From: Methanosarcinaceae archaeon UBA470 | GTDB lineage: Archaea; Halobacteriota; Methanosarcinia; Methanosarcinales; Methanosarcinaceae | Length of the DNA: 40,696 nucleotides | Direction: 5' to 3' | Assembly (NCBI GenBank): GCA_002508425.1 | Contig: DAKU01000125.1 | Location: 1 to 40,696 of the forward strand | Shown here: in pieces, positions 1-6,940 of the stretch | How positions within the stretch are numbered: position 1 is the first letter of the stretch | Layout of the letters: each line of letters starts with the position of its first letter | Notes under the pieces: model-generated | The model's database searches: none | The model's input: the letters and a program-made list of their open reading frames with translations, nothing else | What the model was told of the DNA's origin: nothing | Translations under genes and position numbers: made by a program

Positions 1-52
1 TCAATGATAGCCAGACACAAGTTTTATCCATATTGAAGCGGGTTCTCCAATC

Positions 53-706
53 ATGCTCAAGTCCATTATTTTTGATATGGATGGGGTACTGGTGGATTCC
101 ATGCCTTCCCATGCCGATGCCTGGATAGCGGTCTCAAAAGAAGTGGGTGCCGAAGTATCCAGGGAAGATGTCTATGAGGTAGAAGGTGCAAACCACATAC
201 TGGGTATAGAATGGCTTTTTGAAAAGGCTGGTAAGAAGGTAGAGCCTCACTTATATGAGGAAATCAAACGCAAAAAAGTAGATTATTTCAGTGCTAATGC
301 ATCTATCACTCCTTTTGATGGCATGTTTGAGTGTCTCAGAGGCCTCAAACAACATTTTTCACTTGCTCTTGTCACAGGTTCCGACAGATATACAGTGGAC
401 GGTATTATGGATGATTTCTTTCCTGATGTTTTCGATACAATCGTGTGTGGTGAAGATGTACATTATGGAAAACCATTTCCTGATCCATATCTTAAGGCAG
501 TGGAATTGCTCGACCTGAAAAAAGATGAATGTATTGTAGTAGAGAACGCACCTATGGGCGTTGAGTCTGCCAAAAGAGCAGGTATTTTTTGTGTGGGCGT
601 ACCCACATATGTGCCTCCTTCCAGATTAAGTGCAGCTGACGTTGTATTAAGTAACCATTCTTCTTTGTATGAATATCTGGGAAAACTTATCCCTTCAGGG
701 AATTAG
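53..706 (+). CDS. HAD-family hydrolase, beta-phosphoglucomutase/phosphatase-like
   Basis: A 217-residue cytosolic haloacid-dehalogenase-fold enzyme, most likely a phosphatase or phosphomutase acting on a small phosphorylated metabolite. Motif I (DMDGVLVDS, about residues 8-16) has both catalytic aspartates. The helical cap follows (about 17-80). Motif II is VTGSDR near 108-113, the motif III lysine lies in YGKPFPDP, and motif IV is VENAPMGVESAKRAG. Length and cap type fit the beta-phosphoglucomutase/phosphoglycolate phosphatase subgroup, but the substrate cannot be read from sequence. The ATG has no strong Shine-Dalgarno sequence. Bases 1-52 before it show no recognisable gene. Confidence 0.85.
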   Translation: MLKSIIFDMDGVLVDSMPSHADAWIAVSKEVGAEVSREDVYEVEGANHILGIEWLFEKAGKKVEPHLYEEIKRKKVDYFSANASITPFDGMFECLRGLKQHFSLALVTGSDRYTVDGIMDDFFPDVFDTIVCGEDVHYGKPFPDPYLKAVELLDLKKDECIVVENAPMGVESAKRAGIFCVGVPTYVPPSRLSAADVVLSNHSSLYEYLGKLIPSGN

Positions 707-768
707 AAAAGTTTTAATTTTGGTCATGCACATGTATAATTGATCAAATTATAGGTTGGCGATACGTT

Positions 769-1479
769 ATGAATCAAAAATACAATACCTCTGATAGCAT
801 TGAAAGCCTTAAGGAAGAATTTAAAAAAGAACCGTCTTTGGAAAGGATGATCCAGATAGTCGCTGCGTATCATGAACAAGGTCTCACTGAAAGAGGTATT
901 GGTTTTGCTGAAGCCTTACTGCTGCAGATAGATGATGAAAAGGATAGATCAATGCAGATGGGCATGATAATGGAACTTGTGGACAGAAATGAAGAAGCAC
1001 TCATATATCTGGACAAGGCCCTTAAGATATCTCCGGCCGATCCTCAGGCATTGCATGCCAAAGGCATGATACTTACTATAAACGGAAGTTTTGAAGACGC
1101 CATTTCTATCTACCGCAAACTAAGAGATGCCAATCCATCTGATATACAAGCAATATCAGGTATGATCCTGTGTTTGTTTGGCGAAGGACGGCCAACTGAT
1201 GCACTTGCTTTATATCAGGAATCTACAGGCACGCTTCCCAAAACCCCACATGACTGGCATCCAAAAGGTATGATAGATGGCATAGTAGCTGGATATTTTG
1301 AAACTAATGAATCCGGTGATCATGGAATAGCCCCGGAAAAAATAAAAGAAAGCTTCAGGCGCATGGAAGATATTATCAGGAACTTTGGAGCTGAGGTGCA
1401 GATGTTCTACACAATGGGCGAGCTTTCCGGCAGGGAAGCATATAAGAAAATCCTGGCGAGTAAAAAGATCCGTAACTGA
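769..1479 (+). CDS. Tetratricopeptide repeat (TPR) protein
   Basis: A 236-residue soluble protein of helical repeats. At least two TPR units are visible, around residues 75-108 (EEALIYLDKALKISPADPQA) and 110-142 (EDAISIYRKLRDANPSD), with weaker units on each side. TPR proteins act as protein-protein scaffolds, and nothing here indicates a partner. There is no signal peptide or membrane segment. It is separated from the HAD gene by 62 bases and from the com operon by about 235 AT-rich bases, so it is probably transcribed on its own. Confidence 0.8.
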   Translation: MNQKYNTSDSIESLKEEFKKEPSLERMIQIVAAYHEQGLTERGIGFAEALLLQIDDEKDRSMQMGMIMELVDRNEEALIYLDKALKISPADPQALHAKGMILTINGSFEDAISIYRKLRDANPSDIQAISGMILCLFGEGRPTDALALYQESTGTLPKTPHDWHPKGMIDGIVAGYFETNESGDHGIAPEKIKESFRRMEDIIRNFGAEVQMFYTMGELSGREAYKKILASKKIRN

Positions 1480-1579
1480 AGTTGCCGATCATATTATTTT
1501 ATCAATTTTTAAAACCACTTGTTTTCTGGCAGTTTTGAATTGCTGGAAATTGTTTTATATTCCGAAACAAGAGCCATTA

Positions 1580-1605
1580 CTCACTGTAATTATTATTAGT
1601 GTGAG
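1580..1605. promoter_or_regulatory. Imperfect inverted repeat upstream of the com operon
   Basis: CTCAC (1580-1584) is repeated inverted as GTGAG (1601-1605), with partly matching inner bases. It lies about 110 bases upstream of the cysteate synthase start, so it could be a regulator site or chance in AT-rich DNA. The evidence is weak. Confidence 0.2.
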
Positions 1606-1684
1606 ATAACATAGGTATCCTTTAGAGGAAAGTATCCACACAATTTTTATCCGAATTTGGCGAATATAGTCCTATCCAAGGAAA

Positions 1685-1694
1685 CATATTTATT
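1685..1694 (+). promoter_or_regulatory. Putative TATA box of the com operon
   Basis: CATATTTATT is centred about 26-27 bases before the ATG at 1716, the usual TATA-to-start distance in archaea. There is no Shine-Dalgarno sequence before this ATG. Together this suggests that transcription starts at or very near the start codon, giving a leaderless mRNA. This is inference from spacing only. Confidence 0.4.
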
Positions 1695-1715
1695 CTGGAT
1701 TATCAAGTTGGCTTC

Positions 1716-2978
1716 ATGCATAAGTATTCTGTTAGATGCCCCACCTGTGGCGAGGTGCAAGATCCGATGTCTTTGGCATGCAGCAAAGGACATGATTCAC
1801 TTTTACGCACTTCTTACAAGACTTCACAGTTGGTTCCCAGAGATCTGCCAGGGATATGGAAATTCTATAATTGGCTTCCTGTAGATGGCATTATCCCTAA
1901 TGGCACAGGCAAAACAATAACATATAAAAGTGAAGCCTTCGCCAAGGAACTGGGTCTTTCAAATCTATATGTAGCTTTTAATGGATACTGGCCGGAAAAG
2001 AATGCTTCCATGATGACATGCACTTTCAAAGACCTGGAAGCTTTCCCAACCATGCAAAGACTGCTGGAGAGACAGGACAAAAGGATAATGGTAGTTGCTT
2101 CAGCAGGGAACACGGCCCGTTCTTTTGCACATGTGTGTTGTATAACCGGACAGCAGTTGTTGCTTGTAGTTCCGGAAAATAGCGTTCATAGGCTCTGGAC
2201 CCTTCATGAAAACACATCCCCAATATGCCTGGTAACTGTGGAAGGGGATTATTATAATGCCATTGAAGTTGCCAACAAAGTGGTAGCAAGAGAAGGATTT
2301 GTAACTGAGGGGGGAGCAAAGAACGTAGCGCGCAGGGATGGCATGGGTACAGTGATGCTGGATGCCGTATTTACGATGAAAGAGCTACCTATGCATTACT
2401 TCCAGGCCGTAGGGAGTGGAACTGGTGGAATATCAGCATGGGAAGCTTCCATGAGGCTTATTCAGGACGGCCGTTTTGGAAAAGAATTGCCACAACTGCA
2501 CCTTGCACAAAACCTGCCATGTGCACCTCTTATCAGCATGTGGTCACGCAATACTGCAACTAAAAACACAGTGCATGAAAATTGTCCAAAGGATATGTAC
2601 GATGATGTGCTTTTCAACAGGAAACCTCCATTTTCGGCAAATGGAGGCGTACAGGATGCATTACAAGCAACAGGTGGCAGAATGTACGGCATTGATAACG
2701 CTTCTGCAGCACACGCTCAACAGTTGTTTGAGAAATTAGAAGGCATTGACATAAATCCGGCTTCTGCGGTTGCAGTTGCCGCTCTTATGGAAGCTGCGGA
2801 AAATGGAAATATCATCCATAATGACAGTATTGTTCTTAATATCACAGGCGGAGGAATGGAAAGATTGCGCAGGGATCATAATTTGAATTCTATTATGCCT
2901 GATATTCGGGTATCTGCCCATGGCCCGGAAGCAGAGTTGAAGATCATAGAAAAGGTTGCAGAGAAGTTTAAGAGGTAG
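1716..2978 (+). CDS. Cysteate synthase (threonine synthase-like, PLP-dependent)
   Basis: A 420-residue fold-type II PLP enzyme expected to make L-cysteate from O-phospho-L-serine and sulfite, the entry step of coenzyme M synthesis in Methanosarcinales. The N-terminus has a small cysteine cluster (C8, C11, C22). The Schiff-base lysine is K105 in TCTFKDLEA, equivalent to the FKD motif of threonine synthase. SAGNTARS at 129-136 binds substrate/PLP, and GSGTGG at 233-238 is the phosphate loop. It is separated from a true threonine synthase by its divergent pre-lysine segment (EKNASMMTCTFKD instead of a typical NPTGSFKDR) and by lying in an operon with comD and comE. The ATG lacks a Shine-Dalgarno sequence. 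It is the first gene of a six-gene operon. Confidence 0.9.
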   Translation: MHKYSVRCPTCGEVQDPMSLACSKGHDSLLRTSYKTSQLVPRDLPGIWKFYNWLPVDGIIPNGTGKTITYKSEAFAKELGLSNLYVAFNGYWPEKNASMMTCTFKDLEAFPTMQRLLERQDKRIMVVASAGNTARSFAHVCCITGQQLLLVVPENSVHRLWTLHENTSPICLVTVEGDYYNAIEVANKVVAREGFVTEGGAKNVARRDGMGTVMLDAVFTMKELPMHYFQAVGSGTGGISAWEASMRLIQDGRFGKELPQLHLAQNLPCAPLISMWSRNTATKNTVHENCPKDMYDDVLFNRKPPFSANGGVQDALQATGGRMYGIDNASAAHAQQLFEKLEGIDINPASAVAVAALMEAAENGNIIHNDSIVLNITGGGMERLRRDHNLNSIMPDIRVSAHGPEAELKIIEKVAEKFKR

Positions 2979-2982
2979 GAAA

Positions 2983-3747
2983 ATGAGAGATGTTACAACA
3001 CTGACCATTCTGGGTGGTGTCAATAAAGAAGGAATTCCAGAGTGCATTGACAGAATAGAAGTTAACAAAGGTGAGATAATAGGCATAGTTGGCCCAACGG
3101 GATCGGGAAAAAGTACTCTCATTGATGACATCGAGCAGCTTGCAAGGGGAGACACTTCTTCAGGTCGGCACATACTTATTAATGGCGAAGTGCCAGACTC
3201 TTCGATAAGAGTGGATCCGAGGCTTAAACTGGTAGCCCAGCTATCGCAGAAAATGCATTTTCTGGCAGATATGACAGTAGAAGATTTTTTGGTAATGCAT
3301 GCCAGAAGCAGAGGAAAGGGCCCAGAACTTGTGCACCGTGTTTTGGAGCTTGCCAATACCCTCACCGGAGAACCCATCGCCCTCCATCATCATCTCACAG
3401 CACTGAGTGGTGGACAATCACGTTCTCTCATGACAGCTGACATTGCAGTTATCAGTGATTCTCCTGTAGTGCTCATTGATGAGATAGAAAATGCAGGCAT
3501 TAGAAAGCAGGAAGCTCTGGAATTGCTTGCATGTGAAGGCAAGATAGTGGTAGTTGTGACCCACGATCCTGTACTGGCACTCATGGCCACCCGCAGAATA
3601 GTAATGAAAAACGGAGGCATGGTAGACGTTATTACTACAAGTTTACAGGAACAGCAGGTTTGCTGCAAGATAGCTGAAGTGGATAACTGGCTACTCTCCC
3701 TCAGAGAAACCATCCGCAGGGGCGACCTTGTTGAGGGTACGGTATGA
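2983..3747 (+). CDS. Soluble ABC-type ATPase in the coenzyme M operon
   Basis: A 254-residue single ABC ATPase domain with no membrane segments. Walker A is GPTGSGKST (37-45), the signature is LSGGQ (141-145), Walker B is VVLIDE (162-167) and the H-loop histidine is H194. The Walker B extension reads DEIENAG rather than the DEPTSGLD usual in transporters. No permease is nearby, so this is probably a soluble ABC protein used in assembly or redox maturation rather than transport, distantly like component A2 of methyl-CoM reductase activation. The start at 2983 is chosen over an upstream ATG at 2956 because AGGTAGG lies just before it and it follows the cysteate synthase stop by four bases. Its last codons overlap the next gene. 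The specific role is unknown. Confidence 0.75.
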   Translation: MRDVTTLTILGGVNKEGIPECIDRIEVNKGEIIGIVGPTGSGKSTLIDDIEQLARGDTSSGRHILINGEVPDSSIRVDPRLKLVAQLSQKMHFLADMTVEDFLVMHARSRGKGPELVHRVLELANTLTGEPIALHHHLTALSGGQSRSLMTADIAVISDSPVVLIDEIENAGIRKQEALELLACEGKIVVVVTHDPVLALMATRRIVMKNGGMVDVITTSLQEQQVCCKIAEVDNWLLSLRETIRRGDLVEGTV

Positions 3748-4442
3748 AACTTATTGTACTTGCTGGTACCCCCGGCTCAGGTAAAACATCTGTGCTGCTT
3801 CACGCGATAAAAGCTCTTGTATCCCTGGGAAATTCCCCTGCAGTGGTCAAAATAGACTGTCTTTGGACCGATGATGACCAGAGATTTCAGAGACTTGGGA
3901 TACCGGTGCAGGTGGGTCTTGCCAAGGACATGTGTCCGGATCATTTTACTATTTACAACACAGAAGACATGCTTAAATGGGCAGAGACTCAAGGTGCTGA
4001 CATACTGCTTAATGAAACTGCAGGTCTTTGCCTGCGATGTGCTCCTTATCCTGATAATTGTCTTGCTGTGTGCGTTATCGATGTGACCACTGGTCCGAAC
4101 ACTCCCCTTAAAGTTGGCCCACTGCTCACAACTGCAGATGTGGTAGTAATGACAAAGGGAGACGTGGTTTCCCAGGCAGAGCGGGAAGTTTTCAGGGAAA
4201 GAGTACTTGATGTGAACCCGGCATGTAGCATTGTGGAAGCAAACGGACTTACAGGGAAAGGCTCTTTTGAACTTGCTGAACTGATACGTGCTTCTTCTGA
4301 CACAGGAATAGAAATGAAATTAAGATATAATCCCCCTCTTGCCATTTGTTCTCTGTGTACTGGCGAAATGAGAGTGGCACGTAAACATCACATGGGAGTG
4401 CTGCGCAGCCTTGATGGATCCATGGAGTACAGGGGTGAGTGA
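3744..4442 (+). CDS. P-loop GTPase of the HypB/UreG/CobW type, coenzyme M operon
   Basis: A 232-residue P-loop NTPase. Walker A is GTPGSGKT (8-15), the switch region includes NETAGLC (90-96), and TKGD (137-140) stands in for the NKxD guanine-specificity motif. Cysteines at C96, C99 and C106 and a C-terminal CxxC (C202, C205) suggest bound metal or an Fe-S cluster. The HypB/UreG/CobW group delivers metals or cofactors to enzymes. It starts inside the last codons of the ABC ATPase gene (ATGA overlap) and overlaps the Fe-S protein gene, so the three are almost certainly translated together. A maturation or electron-transfer role in coenzyme M synthesis is inference from context. Confidence 0.75.
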   Translation: MKLIVLAGTPGSGKTSVLLHAIKALVSLGNSPAVVKIDCLWTDDDQRFQRLGIPVQVGLAKDMCPDHFTIYNTEDMLKWAETQGADILLNETAGLCLRCAPYPDNCLAVCVIDVTTGPNTPLKVGPLLTTADVVVMTKGDVVSQAEREVFRERVLDVNPACSIVEANGLTGKGSFELAELIRASSDTGIEMKLRYNPPLAICSLCTGEMRVARKHHMGVLRSLDGSMEYRGE

Positions 4443-5103
4443 AACGGTGGAGAAGATCCTGTCCCTCTTGCCTGGATACAATTGCGGTAGCTGTGGTTTT
4501 AGGCAATGCAAGGATTTTGCAGCACAGATCACAGATGAAGCAAGCCTGATGCGGTGCCCTTTCCTTGAAAGAGAAATATTCAGAAAGAATCTGGAGCAGT
4601 TAAAAGAGATCGTAGGTAAAGAAAAAATCGACGAAAAAGAAGAAGAAGAAGAAAAGGAAAAAGAAGTAATTGGCATTATCGATGGTCTTAAAGCCGATTT
4701 TTCACTTGGCCCCCTACAAGAAGAATGCTCCTGCAGAGAGGATATTCATCCTTTGGATGGATCTCTTGAGATCAAAATTGGAGATATATTACGCTACAGG
4801 CCATTAGGCTGTCCGATCACACACTTTGCTAAAGTGATAGACAAATCCCCGGGCATATTCACTGTGCACATAGTAGGACCTTTGCACAGGCTTGGAAAGA
4901 ACGATTTTTCTTTTAAGGATGCAGGTTTATGCATGATCCTCGCTTTCGAAGGCGTAGTGGTCAAAGGAAAAATTCCATCGGTGTGCCAGACAGTGAAGTT
5001 CCTGCCTGAACACTGTATGATGCAGAAAGTGCATTCCGGTATCGTAGTCTCTGCGGAGGGCCGCAGGCTTCGTATAGAAGCCATTGACCTCAAAGTATGG
5101 TAA
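4435..5103 (+). CDS. [4Fe-4S] protein with N-terminal Cx2Cx4Cx15C cluster domain, coenzyme M operon
   Basis: About 222 residues. The N-terminal four-cysteine domain (C17, C20, C25, C41 in PGYNCGSCGFRQC...MRCPFL) matches the 4Fe-4S fold seen in corrinoid Fe-S proteins and RnfB-like proteins. A highly charged Glu/Lys linker (about 60-78) leads to a C-terminal globular domain (about 100-222) that I do not recognise. I chose the GTG at 4435: GGAG sits six bases upstream and the gene then overlaps the preceding stop by eight bases. An upstream TTG (4411) or ATG (4414) is possible. With the ABC ATPase and the GTPase it resembles a nucleotide-driven reductase or maturation module. Its function is not known to me. 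Confidence 0.7.
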   Translation: MSETVEKILSLLPGYNCGSCGFRQCKDFAAQITDEASLMRCPFLEREIFRKNLEQLKEIVGKEKIDEKEEEEEKEKEVIGIIDGLKADFSLGPLQEECSCREDIHPLDGSLEIKIGDILRYRPLGCPITHFAKVIDKSPGIFTVHIVGPLHRLGKNDFSFKDAGLCMILAFEGVVVKGKIPSVCQTVKFLPEHCMMQKVHSGIVVSAEGRRLRIEAIDLKVW

Positions 5104-5127
5104 ACAAAAAGCAATTGGGGATAAGAT

Positions 5128-5631
5128 ATGGATAATAGCCCTTCAGCGGCAGTTCTCAGAGGTATGAAAGAAGCAGGTGTGGATTTTGTGGTCAGTGTAC
5201 CCTGCGTGAACCTGAAAGACCTTATATTAATGGTCGAAAACAACCCTGAAATTATCCATGTGCCGGTCACAAGAGAAGAAGAAGGTGTCGGAGTATGTGC
5301 AGGAGCACATATGGGTGGAAAGAGAACTGCAATGTTAATGCAAAATTCAGGTCTTGGGAATTCTATTAACGCCCTTGCTTCCCTTAACAAACTATACGGT
5401 ATACCCCTGCTCATGATAATGAGTCACAGGGGAGTGGAAGGAGAGCCTGTCTGTGCACAGGTGCCCATGGGTGAGCTCACTCCGAATTTACTGAAAACAA
5501 TGGATATCCCGGTTTTTGTGCCGGCTTCAAAACAGGAAGCAGAAGATATGATAGTTGAAGCCATGTTTACCTCTCAGGAAAAAAGATCTCCTGTAGCTGT
5601 TCTGCTAAAAATTGGCTTCTGGAGGTTATGA
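5128..5631 (+). CDS. comD: Sulfopyruvate decarboxylase, alpha subunit
   Basis: A 167-residue pyrimidine-binding (PYR) half of a thiamine-diphosphate enzyme. With ComE it decarboxylates 3-sulfopyruvate to sulfoacetaldehyde in coenzyme M synthesis. VTREEEGVGVCAGA (about 47-60) holds the conserved glutamate that activates ThDP, followed by MLMQNSGLGNSINAL, typical of the family. It is preceded by a GGGGAT ribosome-binding site and lies 24 bases after the Fe-S gene. In Methanosarcina, as far as I recall, alpha and beta are one polypeptide. Here the two halves are separate overlapping genes. Confidence 0.92.
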   Translation: MDNSPSAAVLRGMKEAGVDFVVSVPCVNLKDLILMVENNPEIIHVPVTREEEGVGVCAGAHMGGKRTAMLMQNSGLGNSINALASLNKLYGIPLLMIMSHRGVEGEPVCAQVPMGELTPNLLKTMDIPVFVPASKQEAEDMIVEAMFTSQEKRSPVAVLLKIGFWRL

Positions 5632-6194
5632 TGATACGTATAGACGCTATCAAAGTAATTGCAGACAAAGCAGAAAAAGAGGGCTCATTACTGATAAGCA
5701 ATATCGGCATCCCTTGTAAGGAACTGTATCATGTCTGTGACATGCCAGGTAACTTCTATATGCTGGGTTCTATGGGACTTGCTTCGTCCATTGGTCTGGG
5801 TTTATCCCTTGCTAAACCCCAAAAACATGTAATAACCATTGAAGGCGATGGCTCCATACTTATGAATTTAGGCAGTCTTGCCACCATGGCAAGCCAGCAC
5901 CCGGCAAACTATCTGCTGGTAATAATAGATAATGGCACATACGGTTCCACAGGCGATGAACCTACAGCCACATCCCTGTATACTGACCTTGCAGCTGTGG
6001 CAAAGGGAGCAGGGATAAAAGAAGTACACACCACCAACACATCAGAAGGATTGATGCAGTTACTTGAAGAAGTGAAAAGCGGGGTCATAGTGGCCAAAGT
6101 GCAGCCTGGAAATGCACAAGTGCCTGTTATAAATATCTGTCCGGAATCTATACTGGAAAGATTCAGGGCTGAGGTTTCGGAGAACACAAAATAA
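5628..6194 (+). CDS. comE: Sulfopyruvate decarboxylase, beta subunit
   Basis: A 188-residue diphosphate-binding (PP) half of the ThDP enzyme. The ThDP/Mg motif starts at GDGS (about 72-75) and closes at the asparagine of IIDNGTYGS (about 101), the usual GDG-x(n)-N pattern. The ATG at 5628 overlaps the comD stop (ATGA). A second ATG at 5631 is better spaced from the strong GGAGG at 5621-5625, so either start is possible. It is the last gene of the coenzyme M operon. No aspartate aminotransferase (cysteate to sulfopyruvate) and no gene for the final thiolation is recognisable in the cluster. Confidence 0.92.
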   Translation: MMIRIDAIKVIADKAEKEGSLLISNIGIPCKELYHVCDMPGNFYMLGSMGLASSIGLGLSLAKPQKHVITIEGDGSILMNLGSLATMASQHPANYLLVIIDNGTYGSTGDEPTATSLYTDLAAVAKGAGIKEVHTTNTSEGLMQLLEEVKSGVIVAKVQPGNAQVPVINICPESILERFRAEVSENTK

Positions 6195-6264
6195 TAAGTG
6201 TGCCTGTATTTCCTTTTTTCAGCATCCCTCGAAGCAAGTAACATATTGTTTTCAGCAGCTCTGC

Positions 6265-6297
6265 TTCAATATCCACACAGAGTTGCGTAATATTGAA
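6265..6297. promoter_or_regulatory. 8-bp perfect inverted repeat next to the mscL promoter
   Basis: TTCAATAT (6265-6272) and its exact complement ATATTGAA (6290-6297) flank a 17-base spacer. The right arm abuts the TATA-like ATATTATAAAG (about 6298-6308) of mscL. It may be an operator, or a weak hairpin ending the com transcript. No T-tract follows directly, so the operator reading is slightly favoured. Confidence 0.35.
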
Positions 6298-6333
6298 ATA
6301 TTATAAAGACAGACTTATATTAATCTTTTAAAA

Positions 6334-6339
6334 GGAGGG
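6334..6339 (+). promoter_or_regulatory. Ribosome-binding site of mscL
   Basis: GGAGGG, four bases before the ATG at 6344, is one of the strongest Shine-Dalgarno sequences in the window and fixes the mscL start. A TATA-like TTATAAAG at 6301-6308 would place the transcript start about 15 bases upstream of the ATG. Confidence 0.6.
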
Positions 6340-6343
6340 TTTT

Positions 6344-6649
6344 ATGAGTCTTACAAGCGAATTTAAGGAATTTCTATATGAATATAAGGTAATACCACTG
6401 GCCATCGCCTTTATTATGGGTATTGCAGGCACAGCACTTATAAAATCATTTGTGGATAACATTATTATGCCAATAATTACTCCATTTGTTCCTGGAGGCG
6501 CATGGCAAACTGCAACAGTAGCTATTGGGCCTATTGTTCTCAGTTGGGGCGCATTTTTGGGAGAGGTAATTAATTTCATAATTATTGCATTTGTGGTCTT
6601 TATTATCGCTAAGAAGGTGTTGAAAGAGGAAAAGGTCGCCAAGAAATGA
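6344..6649 (+). CDS. mscL: Large-conductance mechanosensitive channel
   Basis: A 101-residue membrane protein that opens under membrane tension to release solutes during osmotic downshock. The amphipathic N-terminus EFKEFLYEYKVIPLAIAF leads into TM1 (about 17-40), which carries the conserved family pattern with a small-residue, gate-forming helix. A short periplasmic loop follows, then TM2 (about 62-90) and a lysine-rich cytoplasmic tail. The length is at the short end of the family (100-150 residues), as is common in archaea. It stands alone with its own promoter and terminator. Confidence 0.93.
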   Translation: MSLTSEFKEFLYEYKVIPLAIAFIMGIAGTALIKSFVDNIIMPIITPFVPGGAWQTATVAIGPIVLSWGAFLGEVINFIIIAFVVFIIAKKVLKEEKVAKK

Positions 6650-6672
6650 CCTTTTCTATTCTTTTCTTTTTT
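6630..6672 (+). terminator. Hairpin terminator of mscL
   Basis: AAAAGGTC (6630-6637) pairs with GACCTTTT (6648-6655) around a ten-base loop that includes the stop codon. A long pyrimidine/T-rich stretch follows. The form is that of an intrinsic terminator. Confidence 0.55.
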
Positions 6673-6940
6673 TCTGTTTTTCATGTTCAGATAATATACG
6701 GAAGTATTACGACATAATAAGTGAAACTATTTATATTGGCATATTTATATTAAAAATAGAGTATGAAGTTGTACTTTATCAATTCAAAGACAAAATGCCT
6801 ACTGAGGTAACCTAGTTGATGCCGAATGTAGTTCTGCCGAATATTTTTTCTCAAAAAAGGATATATATAGCTACATCTTATCGTCTGCTTCAAGAAACAT
6901 CAGTATTTGATGTGACTTTTTTCTTTATCGGTGGTATACA

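Noticed and set aside
1716..2978. Annotation of this gene as an ordinary threonine synthase
   Set aside because: The segment before the PLP lysine departs from the threonine synthase pattern, and the gene is in an operon with sulfopyruvate decarboxylase.
2736..3377. Long open frame on the minus strand over the cysteate synthase and ABC ATPase genes
   Set aside because: It is antisense to two genes with complete family motifs and has no recognisable domain or start signals.
4794..5414. 206-codon minus-strand open frame over the Fe-S protein and comD
   Set aside because: It is a shadow of two well-supported genes and its translation is low-complexity, without motifs.
6821..6842. Direct repeat GCCGAAT twice, 15 bases apart, before the first kinase
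   Set aside because: Seven bases repeated twice is weak and no further copies were seen.
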